Positions 12,301-18,849 of a DNA stretch of 25,180 nt are shown piece after piece. Both the position numbers and the translations under genes were made by a program. The notes beneath the pieces are model-generated. The model worked only from the letters and a program-made list of their open reading frames with translations, made no database searches and had not been told where the DNA came from. The stretch's first letter is position 1. Every line of letters starts with the position of its first letter. Source of the stretch: Amoebophrya sp. AT5.2 (Eukaryota > Sar > Dinophyceae > Syndiniales > Amoebophryaceae); the NCBI GenBank assembly GCA_005223375.1, contig RXOD01004255.1, positions 1 through 25,180 of the forward strand, written 5' to 3'.

Positions 12301-15216
12301 AATGCTGGGACGAGCGCGGTGACCAACGTCGCGGGGGGCGCGGCGGGCTCGGGCACGGGATTGAGTATCATGGCGCCCTCGCTCGCGGGGTCGAAAGTAG
12401 CGAACAACCCGTTCGGGATCGTTACGGTACAGAACGTGACCACGCTGCCGCCCTACAACTACACCTGCCAGCCGAACATCTGGGCGCATGTTTTAGAGAT
12501 CTGCCCGCAGCACTGCCGCGCGCTCGTGAGCGGGTTGCGGGATTTCGAGGGGAAGGAGCCCCCGCTCGCGCAAGGGTACCGGACCTGCGACAACTACTGC
12601 CTCGCGCAGCAGTCGGGGTACGAGTGCGTCCTGGCCGCGGAAGAGAAGGCGAACCCAACCACCGGACTGCCCTCGTGCAACATCCAGGGCGAGTACGGAT
12701 GCGACTTCGACTTCGGCCTGTACACGGACGACGCGATCTGTGAGTGCCGGCCGACGACCACCACCACCACCACGCCGCCGCCGCCACCGCCGCCCATCCC
12801 GAAGGTTAGGGCTTAGAAAAAAATGCATTGGTAGCCGCATCCTATTTTTTTACAAAACGGCCGTTTCGGCGCGTTTCGCCGCGTTTTTTGGCCCCATGTA
12901 TGATGAGGGGGACGCGCCGGCGTAAGGAGAACAGCAGGGGATGACACCCTGAAGCGCCGATGCTGGAAGCAAAAATAGAAACTCGTCGTGACTGCTGTAG
13001 CCCTTCCTTTCCAGTGTCGATTCGCATCCCGTGCACCTGTTGAGTGATGTTGTCCCTCTATTCCAGAATGGCACGCCTGCGCTGACTGCCTCGACACTCT
13101 TCCCCCCATAATATCAGTCCCGACACACTGGATCGCGCGTCCTGGCCGTTGAGCCAGCGATGCCTCCTAGCACATCCGATAGGGTCGGGGTCGCTCGTGG
13201 CATCTGCTTTAACCTGGAAAATGTTCTTTCTCGCGATCAATGCATTGCTTCAACCTGTAAGAAGGTGCTGGTGACGCACATGGACTTTATCCTGCCACAG
13301 GACTATACTTTCTACAACTCGACGGTAGTCAAGTTCTTGGGCACCGGCGGGACTCGGGCCTGGGGCTCCCAGCTCTTCCTGTACGAAAACCCGCCGCCGA
13401 TGCCGCTGCGGAAGGTATGTAATTCTTACTTTTGTAGTGTTGGTTCTTTGGGATTTACCACTATATTCGACGCTCGCCTTTTGTTCTGGGTAGGTCGGAA
13501 GAGGCGCCGATTTGTTCTGGGAGTAGGCGTCTACTCATTATTTCATCGACGTTCCGCACACTGAAGATAAACAAAAACGATCTGAATTATGGCAACAATT
13601 TTTCCATCGCATCGCTTCGCAATTCGCAATCGCGTCCATGGTCTCAAAAAATACCATCGACAAAGACGATCAACACGCCTGCGGAGTCGCCCGTTGACGA
13701 CCGCTGGTTCGTGCGCACGCGGCGGCGGTGGAACGAATACGTTGTGATTGGGCGGAACCCCAACACCCAGCAGGACATTGCGGAGTGGCAGACCCTCGAG
13801 TACGTGTCCGGCTGGGGCGTCGTGCAGGGCTTCAACCTGACGGAGCTGGCGAAGGCGCGCGTGACCTACCCGGTTTTGCCCAACCTCGTGAACGCGGACG
13901 TGCACGTGGGCTTCGAGCTGCAGTACGTGCTCGTGAACCTGGCCGATTCGCTGATTTTGTCCGGCCCGCGCGGCTTTTTATTGGACTGCGCGCCCCCGGC
14001 CGTGCCGTCGCCGCAAGCAGCCACGTATCGGTGCAACCCCTGCATCGACATCGTCCGCTCGCGGGTTTTCTTCGCGCAGGACGCCGCTGCGGGGGAAGGT
14101 GGGTTCGATTTAGCCCCCGGGAGCTCCTCCTCCGCGGGGCTGGTCACGGACCCCATCCTCGCGCTGTTCGGGCAGGTGCTCACGAGCAACACCGACCCGC
14201 GGACGGGCAAGTGCTACGACCCGAACGAAATGTTCACCACCGAGGAGGCGCTCGAGGAAAACTTCGGGCAGTTTGCTTATTACCTGAACATGAGCGTGAA
14301 GGGCCTGATCCTGTCCGAGGAGCAGATCGGCGACGTAACCTTATTGGAGCGCGCGGTGCCGTTCAGCTTTTTCCTGAAGATGCGCACGGCCTCGGACACG
14401 CGGTCGGCGCTGCAGATACGCGAGGACAACATGCGCGCGTTGGACCCGAACGACCCCTCCACCTACAACGGGGACTGGAGCTTCCGGATTCACGACGGCG
14501 ACAACATCACTGTGGACGCCAAGTTCGAGGTGCCGAACCCGAACTTTGTCACCGGGCTACCGATCGAGGCGCCGACGTTAAGGATGCAGTTTCCGGAGTA
14601 CAACGTGCGCGAGGCGGGCGAGTGGGACCGGTGGAAGTCGACTGTTACGATTACGCTGTCGACGAGGAATTTAATCTACTTCATCGACGAGGCGTCCCGG
14701 TTCAAGGCGATTTTGATGGTCCTGCCGCAGATGTTCGAGCACAACATCCGCGAGCCGAGCGAGTTCAAGTCTTTGAACAGAAAATTCCCGATCGCGATGA
14801 ACACAGACTGGCGGCAGTACCGCGCGTCGAAGCGGTACGTGGTGGTCTTGATCGAGGCGGTGGGGATCGAGGAGCTGACGCTGGAAATCGACAGCTACTC
14901 GTGGCAGTTCCCGGTGAAGGTGCCGTCGCGGTCGTGGCCGATCGACACCACCTTCCAGCTGATCCTGTGCCGGAACTACAACCCCTGCGGCTGGCCGATG
15001 GAGGAGAAAGACTACGTAGTACTGTTTCCGATCTACGGCCCGAGCCGGGAGGAGTATTTAAGGCTGATCGAAACCGACACCACGGTGTACTACCGCGGCG
15101 GAGCAAAGCGGAGCAAGTCTGAGGGGTTCGGTGTGGTCCTCTGGGGGCAGCTTGTTTGGGCCGCAGTGGCGCTGCTGGGGGCAGGGTTTTGTAGGATCAG
15201 CGGGGGCGGGGCCTAG
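48..15216 (+). CDS. giant modular surface protein gene, 11 exons, 5' partial
   Basis: I read this as one gene. Proposed exons: 48-314, 809-2236, 2685-2917, 3248-3663, 3971-8526, 8904-9774, 10079-10662, 10972-11569, 11666-12805, 13266-13414, 13567-15216. Their summed length is 11,892 nt, divisible by three (about 3,963 residues), and every join keeps frame. The product is mainly beta-rich repeated modules with hydrophobic strands followed by 'AP.GF.F'-like motifs, separated by Thr-rich linkers and disordered inserts. Near the C terminus come a Cys-rich module, a final domain, a transmembrane helix and a short tail. Many N-x-S/T sites suggest a glycosylated exported protein anchored in a membrane. 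No catalytic motif was recognised. The start lies upstream of the window; an in-frame TAG at 45-47 means exon 1 begins after that, probably at an AG acceptor. Splitting into several genes is possible but less likely, because no intermediate stop is needed. Confidence 0.72.
315..808 (+). mobile_element. introner 1 (494 nt), TSD TCTTC
   Basis: The element begins TTACAGGTCAAAAAAG and ends GTTTTGGCCTGTAA, so its ends are inverted repeats (TTACAGG[T/C]CAAAA). It is flanked by TCTTC at 310-314 and 804-808. Removing 494 nt (element plus one repeat) moves frame 0 to frame 2 exactly as the flanking exons need. Internally it shares blocks with the element at 12806-13265: GCCCCATG..ATGATGAGGGGGA, TGTTGAGTGAT, and CCAGAATGGC followed by CTGACTG. 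It encodes no transposase. The open frame covering 575-800 runs through the element and is not coding. Confidence 0.82.
809..2236 (+). CDS. gene A exon 2
   Basis: A 1,428-nt exon of about 476 residues, GC-rich and continuously open. It carries hydrophobic beta-like stretches (LGTILKVKIRFMIPPH; VFPFEHGWSLFQYELP), Tyr-rich segments, and a short Thr-rich linker (STKTTTTTVGWG near 1880-1910) between two module-like regions. N-x-S/T sites such as NVS, NDTS and NFT fit a secreted or surface location. The frame meets TAG at 2240-2242; I place the exon end before it at the CTTC repeat (2233-2236), which is copied at 2681-2684. The join reads KFYAF-DNNFEG. Confidence 0.68.
2237..2684 (+). other. intron 2 of gene A (448 nt), CTTC direct repeat
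   Basis: It contains an in-frame stop at once (TAC TAG) and is G-rich and low-complexity at the start, with a tandem GTAAATCTCTG repeat near 2257-2277. CTTC occurs at 2233-2236 and 2681-2684, and removing 448 nt joins frame 2 to frame 0 as required. Unlike the other large introns I see no TTA...TAA ends or convincing terminal inverted repeat, so it may be a decayed or different element. The boundary could be off by several nucleotides. Confidence 0.5.
2685..2917 (+). CDS. gene A exon 3
   Basis: A short exon encoding the segment from FDNNFEGRVRNG to KFELGYKPFDAFLTQI. It ends in CAGAT (2913-2917), the left copy of a perfect 5-nt repeat. Joined to exon 4 it reads DAFLTQ-IAGSTRLDTTATVTTTG with no frame change. 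The FELGYKPFDA part is copied in the following intron (see findings). Confidence 0.62.
2918..3247 (+). mobile_element. introner 3 (330 nt), TSD CAGAT
   Basis: It starts TTAAGGCTTGAATAAAT and ends ATTTTTTCAACCTCTAA, inverted repeats of about 16 nt with few mismatches. Perfect CAGAT copies lie at 2913-2917 and 3243-3247. The 330-nt length leaves the frame unchanged. Inside are two copies of a CCCAGCATACCTT..TCCTG unit (about 3050-3105) and a 31-nt near-copy of the preceding exon (3151-3181). Confidence 0.8.
3248..3663 (+). CDS. gene A exon 4
   Basis: Encodes one beta-rich module: alternating hydrophobic strands (LFIVSFRTTSVLQLGNGFQI; ATIGLLLLCSPEGLKGLTV) and a single pair of Cys near the end. 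The end is set by CAAGG at 3659-3663, matched by CAAGC at 3966-3970. Readthrough would hit TAA at 3696-3698 inside the element. Confidence 0.65.
3664..3970 (+). mobile_element. introner 4 (307 nt), TSD CAAGG/CAAGC
   Basis: Starts TTACGGAGCGGATTGATTCAT. The reverse complement of its right end is TTACAGGTTGGTTTTATTCA, so 15 of 21 terminal positions pair. It is flanked by CAAGG and CAAGC (one mismatch). Removing 307 nt joins frame 0 to frame 1. If the cut is shifted by four bases the intron has GT...AG ends. An alternative repeat pair, AAGGT at 3660 and 3973 (313 nt), is also in frame. Confidence 0.72.
3971..8526 (+). CDS. gene A exon 5, largest exon (about 1,519 residues)
   Basis: Contains at least three folded modules of the AP.GF.F type (KMVLKAPEGFSFDAKC near 4980-5030; EIVAPLGFEFQSINGRGC near 6209-6262; LYMEPPQGFELHE near 6685-6725). 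Thr-rich linkers lie at about 5118-5160 and 6907-6935. Long disordered inserts lie at about 4075-4680 (acidic, Ser-rich), 5780-6160 (Gly/Glu/Ser-rich) and 7260-7860 (Gly-rich, then Arg/Ser/Ala-rich). A helical charged segment (EARKAKVLEELENERNRMN, about 8370-8420) suggests a short coiled coil near the exon end. Arg-x-Leu motifs recur at insert/module borders. The frame continues to 8730 only by reading into the next element, so I stop at 8526. Confidence 0.75.
8527..8903 (+). mobile_element. introner 5 (374-377 nt)
   Basis: The left end has TTATGGGGGCATGAACAAAA followed by AATGCATTCG. The right end has GTGCATTAAATTTGTTTGTC then CTGTAA, so both ends carry an inverted TGCATT block and the A-rich arm seen in introners 1 and 9. 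The 5-nt target repeat is degraded (CCTTG/ATCCC); a CCC match at 8524-8526 and 8901-8903 gives 377 nt. Both 374 and 377 restore frame 1 to frame 0 (YHETP-DEQNHRS). Duplicated blocks lie inside at 8760-8858. Confidence 0.7.
8904..9774 (+). CDS. gene A exon 6
   Basis: Begins DEQNHRSKSYIEENYF and ends RLGGYN. It has several N-glycosylation sites (YNHTS, NCTLC, NVTTGNYT, NNASNVT), a close Cys pair (NCTLCPQQ), and an Ala/Gln-rich helix (about 9520-9580). The frame continues to 10007, but the stretch after 9774 changes composition and matches an introner end, so I end the exon at CAACG (9770-9774). Joining to CAATG (10074-10078) gives GGYNEEGTKFAPK. Confidence 0.7.
9775..10078 (+). mobile_element. 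introner 6 (304 nt), TSD CAACG/CAATG
   Basis: The left end CTAAGCCGAGTTTGGAAAAA and the reverse complement of the right end (TTACAGGCCATAAAAAAATG) share the ordered ends, and both continue into an identical AAAAATGTCAG block. Flanks are CAACG and CAATG, differing at one base. Removing 304 nt restores frame (0 to 1). Confidence 0.75.
10079..10662 (+). CDS. gene A exon 7
   Basis: Encodes EEGTKFAPKTPTHGCDPMLK through ETRVRYTGTKPKLL. Rich in Pro, Tyr and charged residues (MTFVTRFQRNLYSGGRIRV; WEMLYTYPYQPKVFECYP), with no recognised domain. It ends at TGCTG (10658-10662), partner TCCTG at 10967-10971. The join reads KPKLL-TGAADERDFD. Confidence 0.68.
10663..10971 (+). mobile_element. introner 7 (309 nt), TSD TGCTG/TCCTG
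   Basis: Starts TTAAGAAGGAGAGATCAAC and ends GTGGTCTCTCCTCTAA. Same subfamily as the elements at 17491 and 21580: they share the TTAAG..AGG..GATCAAC left end, the CTCTAA right end, internal GGCGATGGGCTGTGTTGTC, CCAGGAGGCGCCGAGAAT, and TCGTATTTNG-type tandem units (about 10797-10850). Flanking 5-mers differ at one base. 309 nt keeps the frame. Confidence 0.82.
10972..11569 (+). CDS. gene A exon 8
   Basis: Encodes TGAADERDFDIEPTFNFDTS through WETILAGG. The firm part ends near 11475. The last ~95 nt (11476-11569) are open and lead to a GTGAGT donor at 11570, but they also match an introner left end, so they may be intronic (see the 11477-11722 feature). Contains beta-like DGITLIFWGERNVLKDERY and ITQLFIVPGKEPVGLKEW. 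Confidence 0.6.
11477..11722 (+). mobile_element. degenerate introner candidate (246 nt)
   Basis: The left end TTTTAGCTGGTGGGCAAAAC and right end GGGTTTTCGTTTCCCGCTTC plus TAA resemble the TTAAG-subfamily ends. An internal GCAGCGGCGATGGGCTG is shared with the element at 10663. No clear 5-nt repeat; TAG/TAA at 11477 and 11723 or GGAG at 11466 and 11727 are the best matches. Removing 246 or 261 nt is in frame. Confidence 0.45.
11570..11665 (+). other. candidate canonical GT-AG intron (96 nt)
   Basis: A GTGAGT donor and a TTGACTACAG acceptor, both strong consensus sites. Removing 96 nt keeps frame 1 and joins FFGAG-VGRTMKREL. The intron lies inside a sequence that itself resembles an introner, so it competes with removal of the whole 246-nt block. 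Confidence 0.5.
11666..12805 (+). CDS. gene A exon 9 with Cys-rich module
   Basis: Firm from about 11723 (MEVDDFVVLQLW). Residues from MEVDDF to about 12300 form a beta-rich module (FVVLQLWVMPGKGDSYLRV). From about 12430 to 12750 lies a Cys-rich module with the order C..CPQHCRAL...CDNYCLAQQSGYEC...C...YGCDF...SDAICEC-like (here TDDAICEC), a pattern I know from dinoflagellate secreted proteins. It is followed by a (Thr)7-Pro7 linker. The exon ends at GAAGG (12801-12805); TAG at 12814 lies inside the element. The join reads PIPK-VLVTHMDF. Confidence 0.72.
12806..13265 (+). mobile_element. introner 9 (460 nt), TSD GAAGG
   Basis: Begins TTAGGGCTTAGAAAAAAATG and ends AATGCATTGCTTCAACCTGT then AA. 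GAAGG is perfectly repeated at 12801-12805 and 13261-13265 (6 nt if the following T is counted). Removing 460 nt joins frame 1 to frame 2. With a four-base shift the ends are GT...AG. It is a full-length relative of introner 1. Confidence 0.85.
13266..13414 (+). CDS. gene A exon 10
   Basis: Encodes VLVTHMDFILPQDYTFYNST through ENPPPMPLRK. It ends at a GTATGT donor at 13415 in phase 0. The continuation past 13415 is a frame that stays open but becomes AT-rich and unlike the neighbours. Confidence 0.6.
13415..13566 (+). other. intron 10 of gene A, GT-AG, acceptor uncertain
   Basis: The donor GTATGT is good. The following exon's frame is open from 13438, and in-frame AG acceptors exist at 13503, 13566 and 13665. 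I list 13566 (152 nt) because GAAG is also directly repeated at 13411-13414 and 13563-13566. The 13665 choice (251 nt) gives LRK-TINTPAESPVDDRW, without an Asn/Ser-rich 33-residue insert. Neither acceptor has a strong pyrimidine tract. Confidence 0.4.
13567..15216 (+). CDS. gene A last exon, C-terminal domain and TM helix
   Basis: Firm from about 13666. It encodes VDDRWFVRTRRRWNEYVVIG, a large beta-rich domain with alternating strands (SFFLKMRTASDT; TVTITLSTRNLIYFIDE; FKAILMVLPQMF; RYVVVLIEAVGIEELTLEI), a CAPPAV...YRCNPC Cys segment, and finally FGVVLWGQLVWAAVALLGAG (about 15127-15186). That segment is hydrophobic and long enough for one membrane helix, followed by about ten residues to the TAG at 15214-15216. 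This predicts a type I-like anchored protein with a tiny cytoplasmic tail. Confidence 0.75.
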   Translation: MNKNDLNYGNNFSIASLRNSQSRPWSQKIPSTKTINTPAESPVDDRWFVRTRRRWNEYVVIGRNPNTQQDIAEWQTLEYVSGWGVVQGFNLTELAKARVTYPVLPNLVNADVHVGFELQYVLVNLADSLILSGPRGFLLDCAPPAVPSPQAATYRCNPCIDIVRSRVFFAQDAAAGEGGFDLAPGSSSSAGLVTDPILALFGQVLTSNTDPRTGKCYDPNEMFTTEEALEENFGQFAYYLNMSVKGLILSEEQIGDVTLLERAVPFSFFLKMRTASDTRSALQIREDNMRALDPNDPSTYNGDWSFRIHDGDNITVDAKFEVPNPNFVTGLPIEAPTLRMQFPEYNVREAGEWDRWKSTVTITLSTRNLIYFIDEASRFKAILMVLPQMFEHNIREPSEFKSLNRKFPIAMNTDWRQYRASKRYVVVLIEAVGIEELTLEIDSYSWQFPVKVPSRSWPIDTTFQLILCRNYNPCGWPMEEKDYVVLFPIYGPSREEYLRLIETDTTVYYRGGAKRSKSEGFGVVLWGQLVWAAVALLGAGFCRISGGGA

Positions 15217-16008
15217 TTAGTTGGAGGTGGTTGAAGATGTGAAGGACCGGCGGAGAAGGACGGAGAATCAATAGATGCCGTGGCAAGTGCTATTCGACAT
15301 TGTACCATTGATATGCTTTTTGTACCATTGATAATGCTTTTGGACAAAAATACGTTTATTTTGCACTTCGAATGCGCGATGGATGCGGTAGTTTTTAAAT
15401 CACTTCACTCGGAGTTAGCTGCTACGGAAACAAAACTCGTTCTCACTTTACACTCACAAGGGTAACGATAAAAGAAGCTGAATCAGAACCAAACCAAGAT
15501 TTTGTGCGCAAGAACACGCAACTGAAGATTCTAGTTTCTGCTAAAACGTAATGAAGCTAGAGACTCAGACTCGACGTGAGACTCTCAGACAAGAAAGAGG
15601 CTGCCTTCGCGATTTTCTGCAGATGGCTTGCGAGCCGCGCGAGAGAAAATAGCCTTTTTACTTCGAGGTATTTCCTGGTGGACGGATGTCAGTTTTTCCT
15701 TTTCTGAATGCAAAGCACAGACCTGAGGTGCTGGACGTCGCGCCGTCAGTGACAGGCGTGCGCGGAATGCGGTTGTGGCCAATTTCTTGTGTGTCGCCGT
15801 GCAGGTACATGCATGTTGGTCGTGTTCTAAACTGGCCCTAGGTCTCTGGTGCGGTCTGGCTGCTCAAGCGTTAACTAAGCAAGCAATCACCTGTGCACGC
15901 GGCATGAACCAACGCGGAGAACGCGGGCGGTTTCTTGGTTTGTAGAGGCTTTTGGATGAAATGCAACTTGAACTTTTCATCATAAGACAGTAGGCGTGTT
16001 CCAACAAG
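15217..16008. other. intergenic region between genes A and B
   Basis: No gene supported. The small open frame at 15280-15465 has AT-rich composition unlike the genes here. A tandem pair of TGTACCATTGATA(A)TGCTTTT units lies at about 15300-15341. The region must hold the 3' end of A and the promoter of B, but I recognise no signal. Confidence 0.5.
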
Positions 16009-18097
16009 ATGGAGTTTTCAGAGCTTCAGGGCGTGGCCGACTTGTATTTTTCCCTCGGCGAATCCAACGTGAATGCGGGCAGCGGCGCTAGCGGCCAACT
16101 ACAAGGTACTTGGACGTGCTGACGAAATGCGATCGGAAGCAAAACACGCACCTGTCCAGCGTGAGGGACACTTGCCCCAATTTTCTTGTGCCACCCTTCC
16201 CTCGTTATGTAGCTTTACCTTTCTTAAGGCAGCGTTTCCGTAGTACGAGACCGAGTTCTCCAATCCGTCGCAAGCCGTCGAAAGATTAACTCACATGTTT
16301 TGCAACCGATTGCAATAGATACCACTAAAATGTCGGTCGCAGTAGCATCGTCGTCGTCTTCCGAAGAAGCACGGTCGGTCGCAGTAGCATCGTCGGGCGC
16401 AGTAGCACGGTCTTCGTCTTCGGCAGGAAACAAAGCGATCTCCAAACCGCCGGACTCGTCCGTGTCCGATTTGTTGATCCACTACCGAGGAAGTTTCTTT
16501 GATTGGCTCCAGGCGCTGCGCAAAAAGGCCGGCGAAACGCTCGACGAAAAATGTGAACGGGGTGTGCTCGGGGCGCAGGTACTTACTTATTTTTTGTTTG
16601 GTTTTTCTGACCACCAACGCTTGACTGAGCAAACAGCGCAGCAGGGCATGGGGATAGCTTTATTTGGGAGACGAAGTAGTAGTCAGCAAGTCAATTGTCA
16701 ATCGACAACGAGCACAACCTGCATCCATTTTGCAAAACCCCCGACCAAAGGTAAACTGCTGGCAAGTACTCGCCTCGCGCAAATTGCCGCCCACAAGCGA
16801 TGGGAAGCCGCGCTTGCCGTCTGATGTCACAAAAATCGTGTTCAAGTTCCTGGGGCCGGTTATGGTGTCGGACGGATTCAAAGGCTTCTCCGACACCATA
16901 CAGAACCGAGTTGAGGCTGCTCGGGCACGTGACCGCTACCGCGCGATGGAATACTACGCCGAACTGTTCCGCAAGGCGGCAGACACGGGCGCGGATGAGT
17001 TCGAGATCACGCAAGAAATTTTCGACGCTGCTCCCCGCTCGTCACTCGACAAACCCATCCACCCTGCTCTTGTTGCGCACTACTTCAGTCGGGTAGCTGG
17101 ACTTACTGTGTGGGTTGGACCGCAGAGAACGCAGTACTGGGACGAGGTTGTAGAGCCTGCGAGTAGATACCACGAGGAAAAGTTTCGGTATGGGACGGAC
17201 GCCGCCGATTACCTACCGCTACGCGCCCGGTTGCACGACGTTGAGGAGACGGCCGTTAACAAGCACGTCCTCGCGAACATGGCTGAAATGATGCAGAAGC
17301 ACACGGCGCCGGGTGTGAAGGGATCCAGATACGTGCGGGTGCCTCCCCGAGGTCTTGTAAGTTTTGGAGCTGCGCAAATGAAATTCGCGGAAACGGCGAA
17401 CGCTGCTGCTGAACGGGCGGCAGAGTACGTGATCAGTCTCGCTGTCGCGCATTTTGCGCAAGGAAACACCCGGTTCTTGTTGACTGAAGATTAAGGGGAG
17501 GATCAACCCATTTGCCTGGGCATTGTTCAGGTGGTGGCGGGCTTGTAGTTCCTCTTGTAGTTGGTCTGGTATGATACGCGCCGGGGGTGGCCTGTGTTCT
17601 CTTGTAGTTGGTCTCATATTTTGTCTCGTATTTGGTCTCGTATTCGATCAGTTGGTGCTCCTTTCAGCTACAGAGCAAGCAGAATAAAGCGACGGCCAGG
17701 ATGGAGCAAGAACGCGCCGCCGGTCTTGCGTGGTCTCGTATTTTGTCTCGTATTTCGTGTCGTATTTCGTCTCGTATTTCGTCTCATATTCTGTCTCGGC
17801 AATAGGCGAATCATCTACCTGGCAGAAATGCCACCGAAAATGGGTTTTTCACCCCTCTAAGAAGAGCTCTGGCAGGCTGCGCCGAAAATGCCAAACGGGC
17901 AGCTGCCGCTTTTATGGCCAAAGTCAGTTGCTCAAAAACGTGCCTTGCAATTCGCAGGCGGGTCGCATGCACTACTTGAGAGGCTGAAATGTGTGCTCCA
18001 CGAAGTGGACTTGAGTTGCCAGGGAATCCGTATGCGTTCGACAAGTGCCGAAACCGGGGAGTGGGGGAAGCTACCGGTGGAACTTTCCATGCACTAG
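16009..18097 (+). CDS. gene B, unknown soluble protein, 4 exons
   Basis: Proposed exons: 16009-16105, 16319-16578, 16658-17490, 17866-18097 (1,422 nt, 473 residues). The start is ATG in AACAAGATGG. Residues about 40-75 are a Ser/Ala/Val low-complexity stretch with two near-identical RSVAVASS-type units. Then come charged helical regions (DWLQALRKKAGETLDEKCER; ARARDRYRAMEYYAELFRKA; NAAAERAAEYVISLAVAHFA). A short LPSDVTKIVFKFLGP stretch vaguely resembles an F-box start, too weak to call. I do not recognise the family. Introns 1 and 2 are GT-AG; intron 3 is an introner. Reading straight through gives a stop at 17492-17494, but that stop lies inside the introner. The true end is more likely TAG at 18095-18097. 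Confidence 0.68.
16106..16318 (+). other. gene B intron 1 (213 nt, GT-AG)
   Basis: Donor GTACTT, acceptor TTGCAATAG. It joins phase 1 to frame 1 (GQLQ-DTTKMSV). AT-rich relative to the exons. No direct repeats or inverted ends noticed. Confidence 0.65.
16579..16657 (+). other. gene B intron 2 (79 nt, GT-AG)
   Basis: Donor GTACTTACT, acceptor GGGGATAG. It joins GAQ to LYLGDEVVV in phase 0. The downstream frame is closed by that same TAG immediately upstream, which fixes the acceptor. The donor motif GTACTT is shared with intron 1. Confidence 0.68.
17491..17865 (+). mobile_element. introner in gene B (375 nt), TSD GAAGA
   Basis: Starts TTAAGGGGAGGATCAACCCA and ends TGGGTTTTTCACCCCTCTAA, inverted repeats of about 18 nt. 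Perfect GAAGA copies lie at 17486-17490 and 17861-17865. Removing 375 nt keeps frame 2 and gives LLTEELWQAAPK. It shares its left end (ATCAACCCATTTGCCTGG) and last ~38 nt with the element at 21580. It contains two arrays of about 12-nt TCTCGTATTT-type units (17607-17646, 17728-17804). Confidence 0.85.
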
Positions 18098-18849
18098 CGC
18101 GTCGATGAAGTGATGTGTGGTCTAAGTCATTGCCGCGCGGGCTCTTGCGTCCCGCTGCCAGCGGTGCTCATCGTACACGCTCATCCGCCAAAAATTTTGT
18201 ACATCTACTAAAGCAATTTGAACTTATCTGACTGACGGCTCGCAAGTCAACTCTGCTGAATTTCTGCACTCTCGCACTTATCGGAGTCTCCGTGATTTGT
18301 CGTGTTCGAGTAATTTATTTTTGCGTCTTGAACAAGATGCTACTCTTTCCACGGAATTCTCCAAAATGCTGTGAAATTCGTCCGCGTGTCATGATCACCG
18401 TTCCCAGCTTTTATTCCGTCATAGCGAAACTTTCCAGATTACCGTTGACTTCCGGATCACAACGTGAAAGACAGCCTTTCGTTTTTCTGTGGCTACGTTT
18501 TGCTGGCAGAGTATCCTTGCGCCGTACGATTCGAAGATCTTTTTGTGAAGTATGTTTGTAGAAGAACGTTGCCTATTCGTGGTGATCCGTTTCTTTGTTT
18601 TCGCAGTAGATCATGGAGCCCTGATCCTTTACTTTGTGTTAAAACCCGTTCTACCAGTACCAACCGCCAGAAATCATACCAAAAATATCGCAGAGAAGGT
18701 GCGGGCTTACATCCTCTGACAGCACGTAGCAAATCTCACTCCACTGAAGCGTTAGACGTGTCACTACCATTGATCAACAAGAATCGATTGAATATACAAG
18801 ACCGACGATCTTCATAGCCACCATCTGAGCCAAAACCCAACGAGCCAGC
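18098..18849. other. intergenic region between genes B and C
   Basis: AT-richer than the coding regions. Open frames at 18292-18561 and 18464-18817 overlap each other and look like chance. No promoter motif recognised. It lies immediately upstream of the eIF3h start. Confidence 0.45.

Noticed and set aside
13406..13685. CTGCGGA direct repeat as the boundaries of gene A intron 10
   Set aside because: Removing 273 nt would leave the exons out of frame.
17607..17804. CRISPR-like or satellite array from TCTCGTATTT units
   Set aside because: Units are about 12 nt, contiguous, without unique spacers, and confined to one introner sub-family.
17492..17860. TAA as a 3-nt target duplication with the stop codon of gene B preserved
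   Set aside because: A TAA-only repeat also fits the frame, but the perfect 5-nt GAAGA and TGAAG flanks outside TAA explain both elements better and keep a long frame open.
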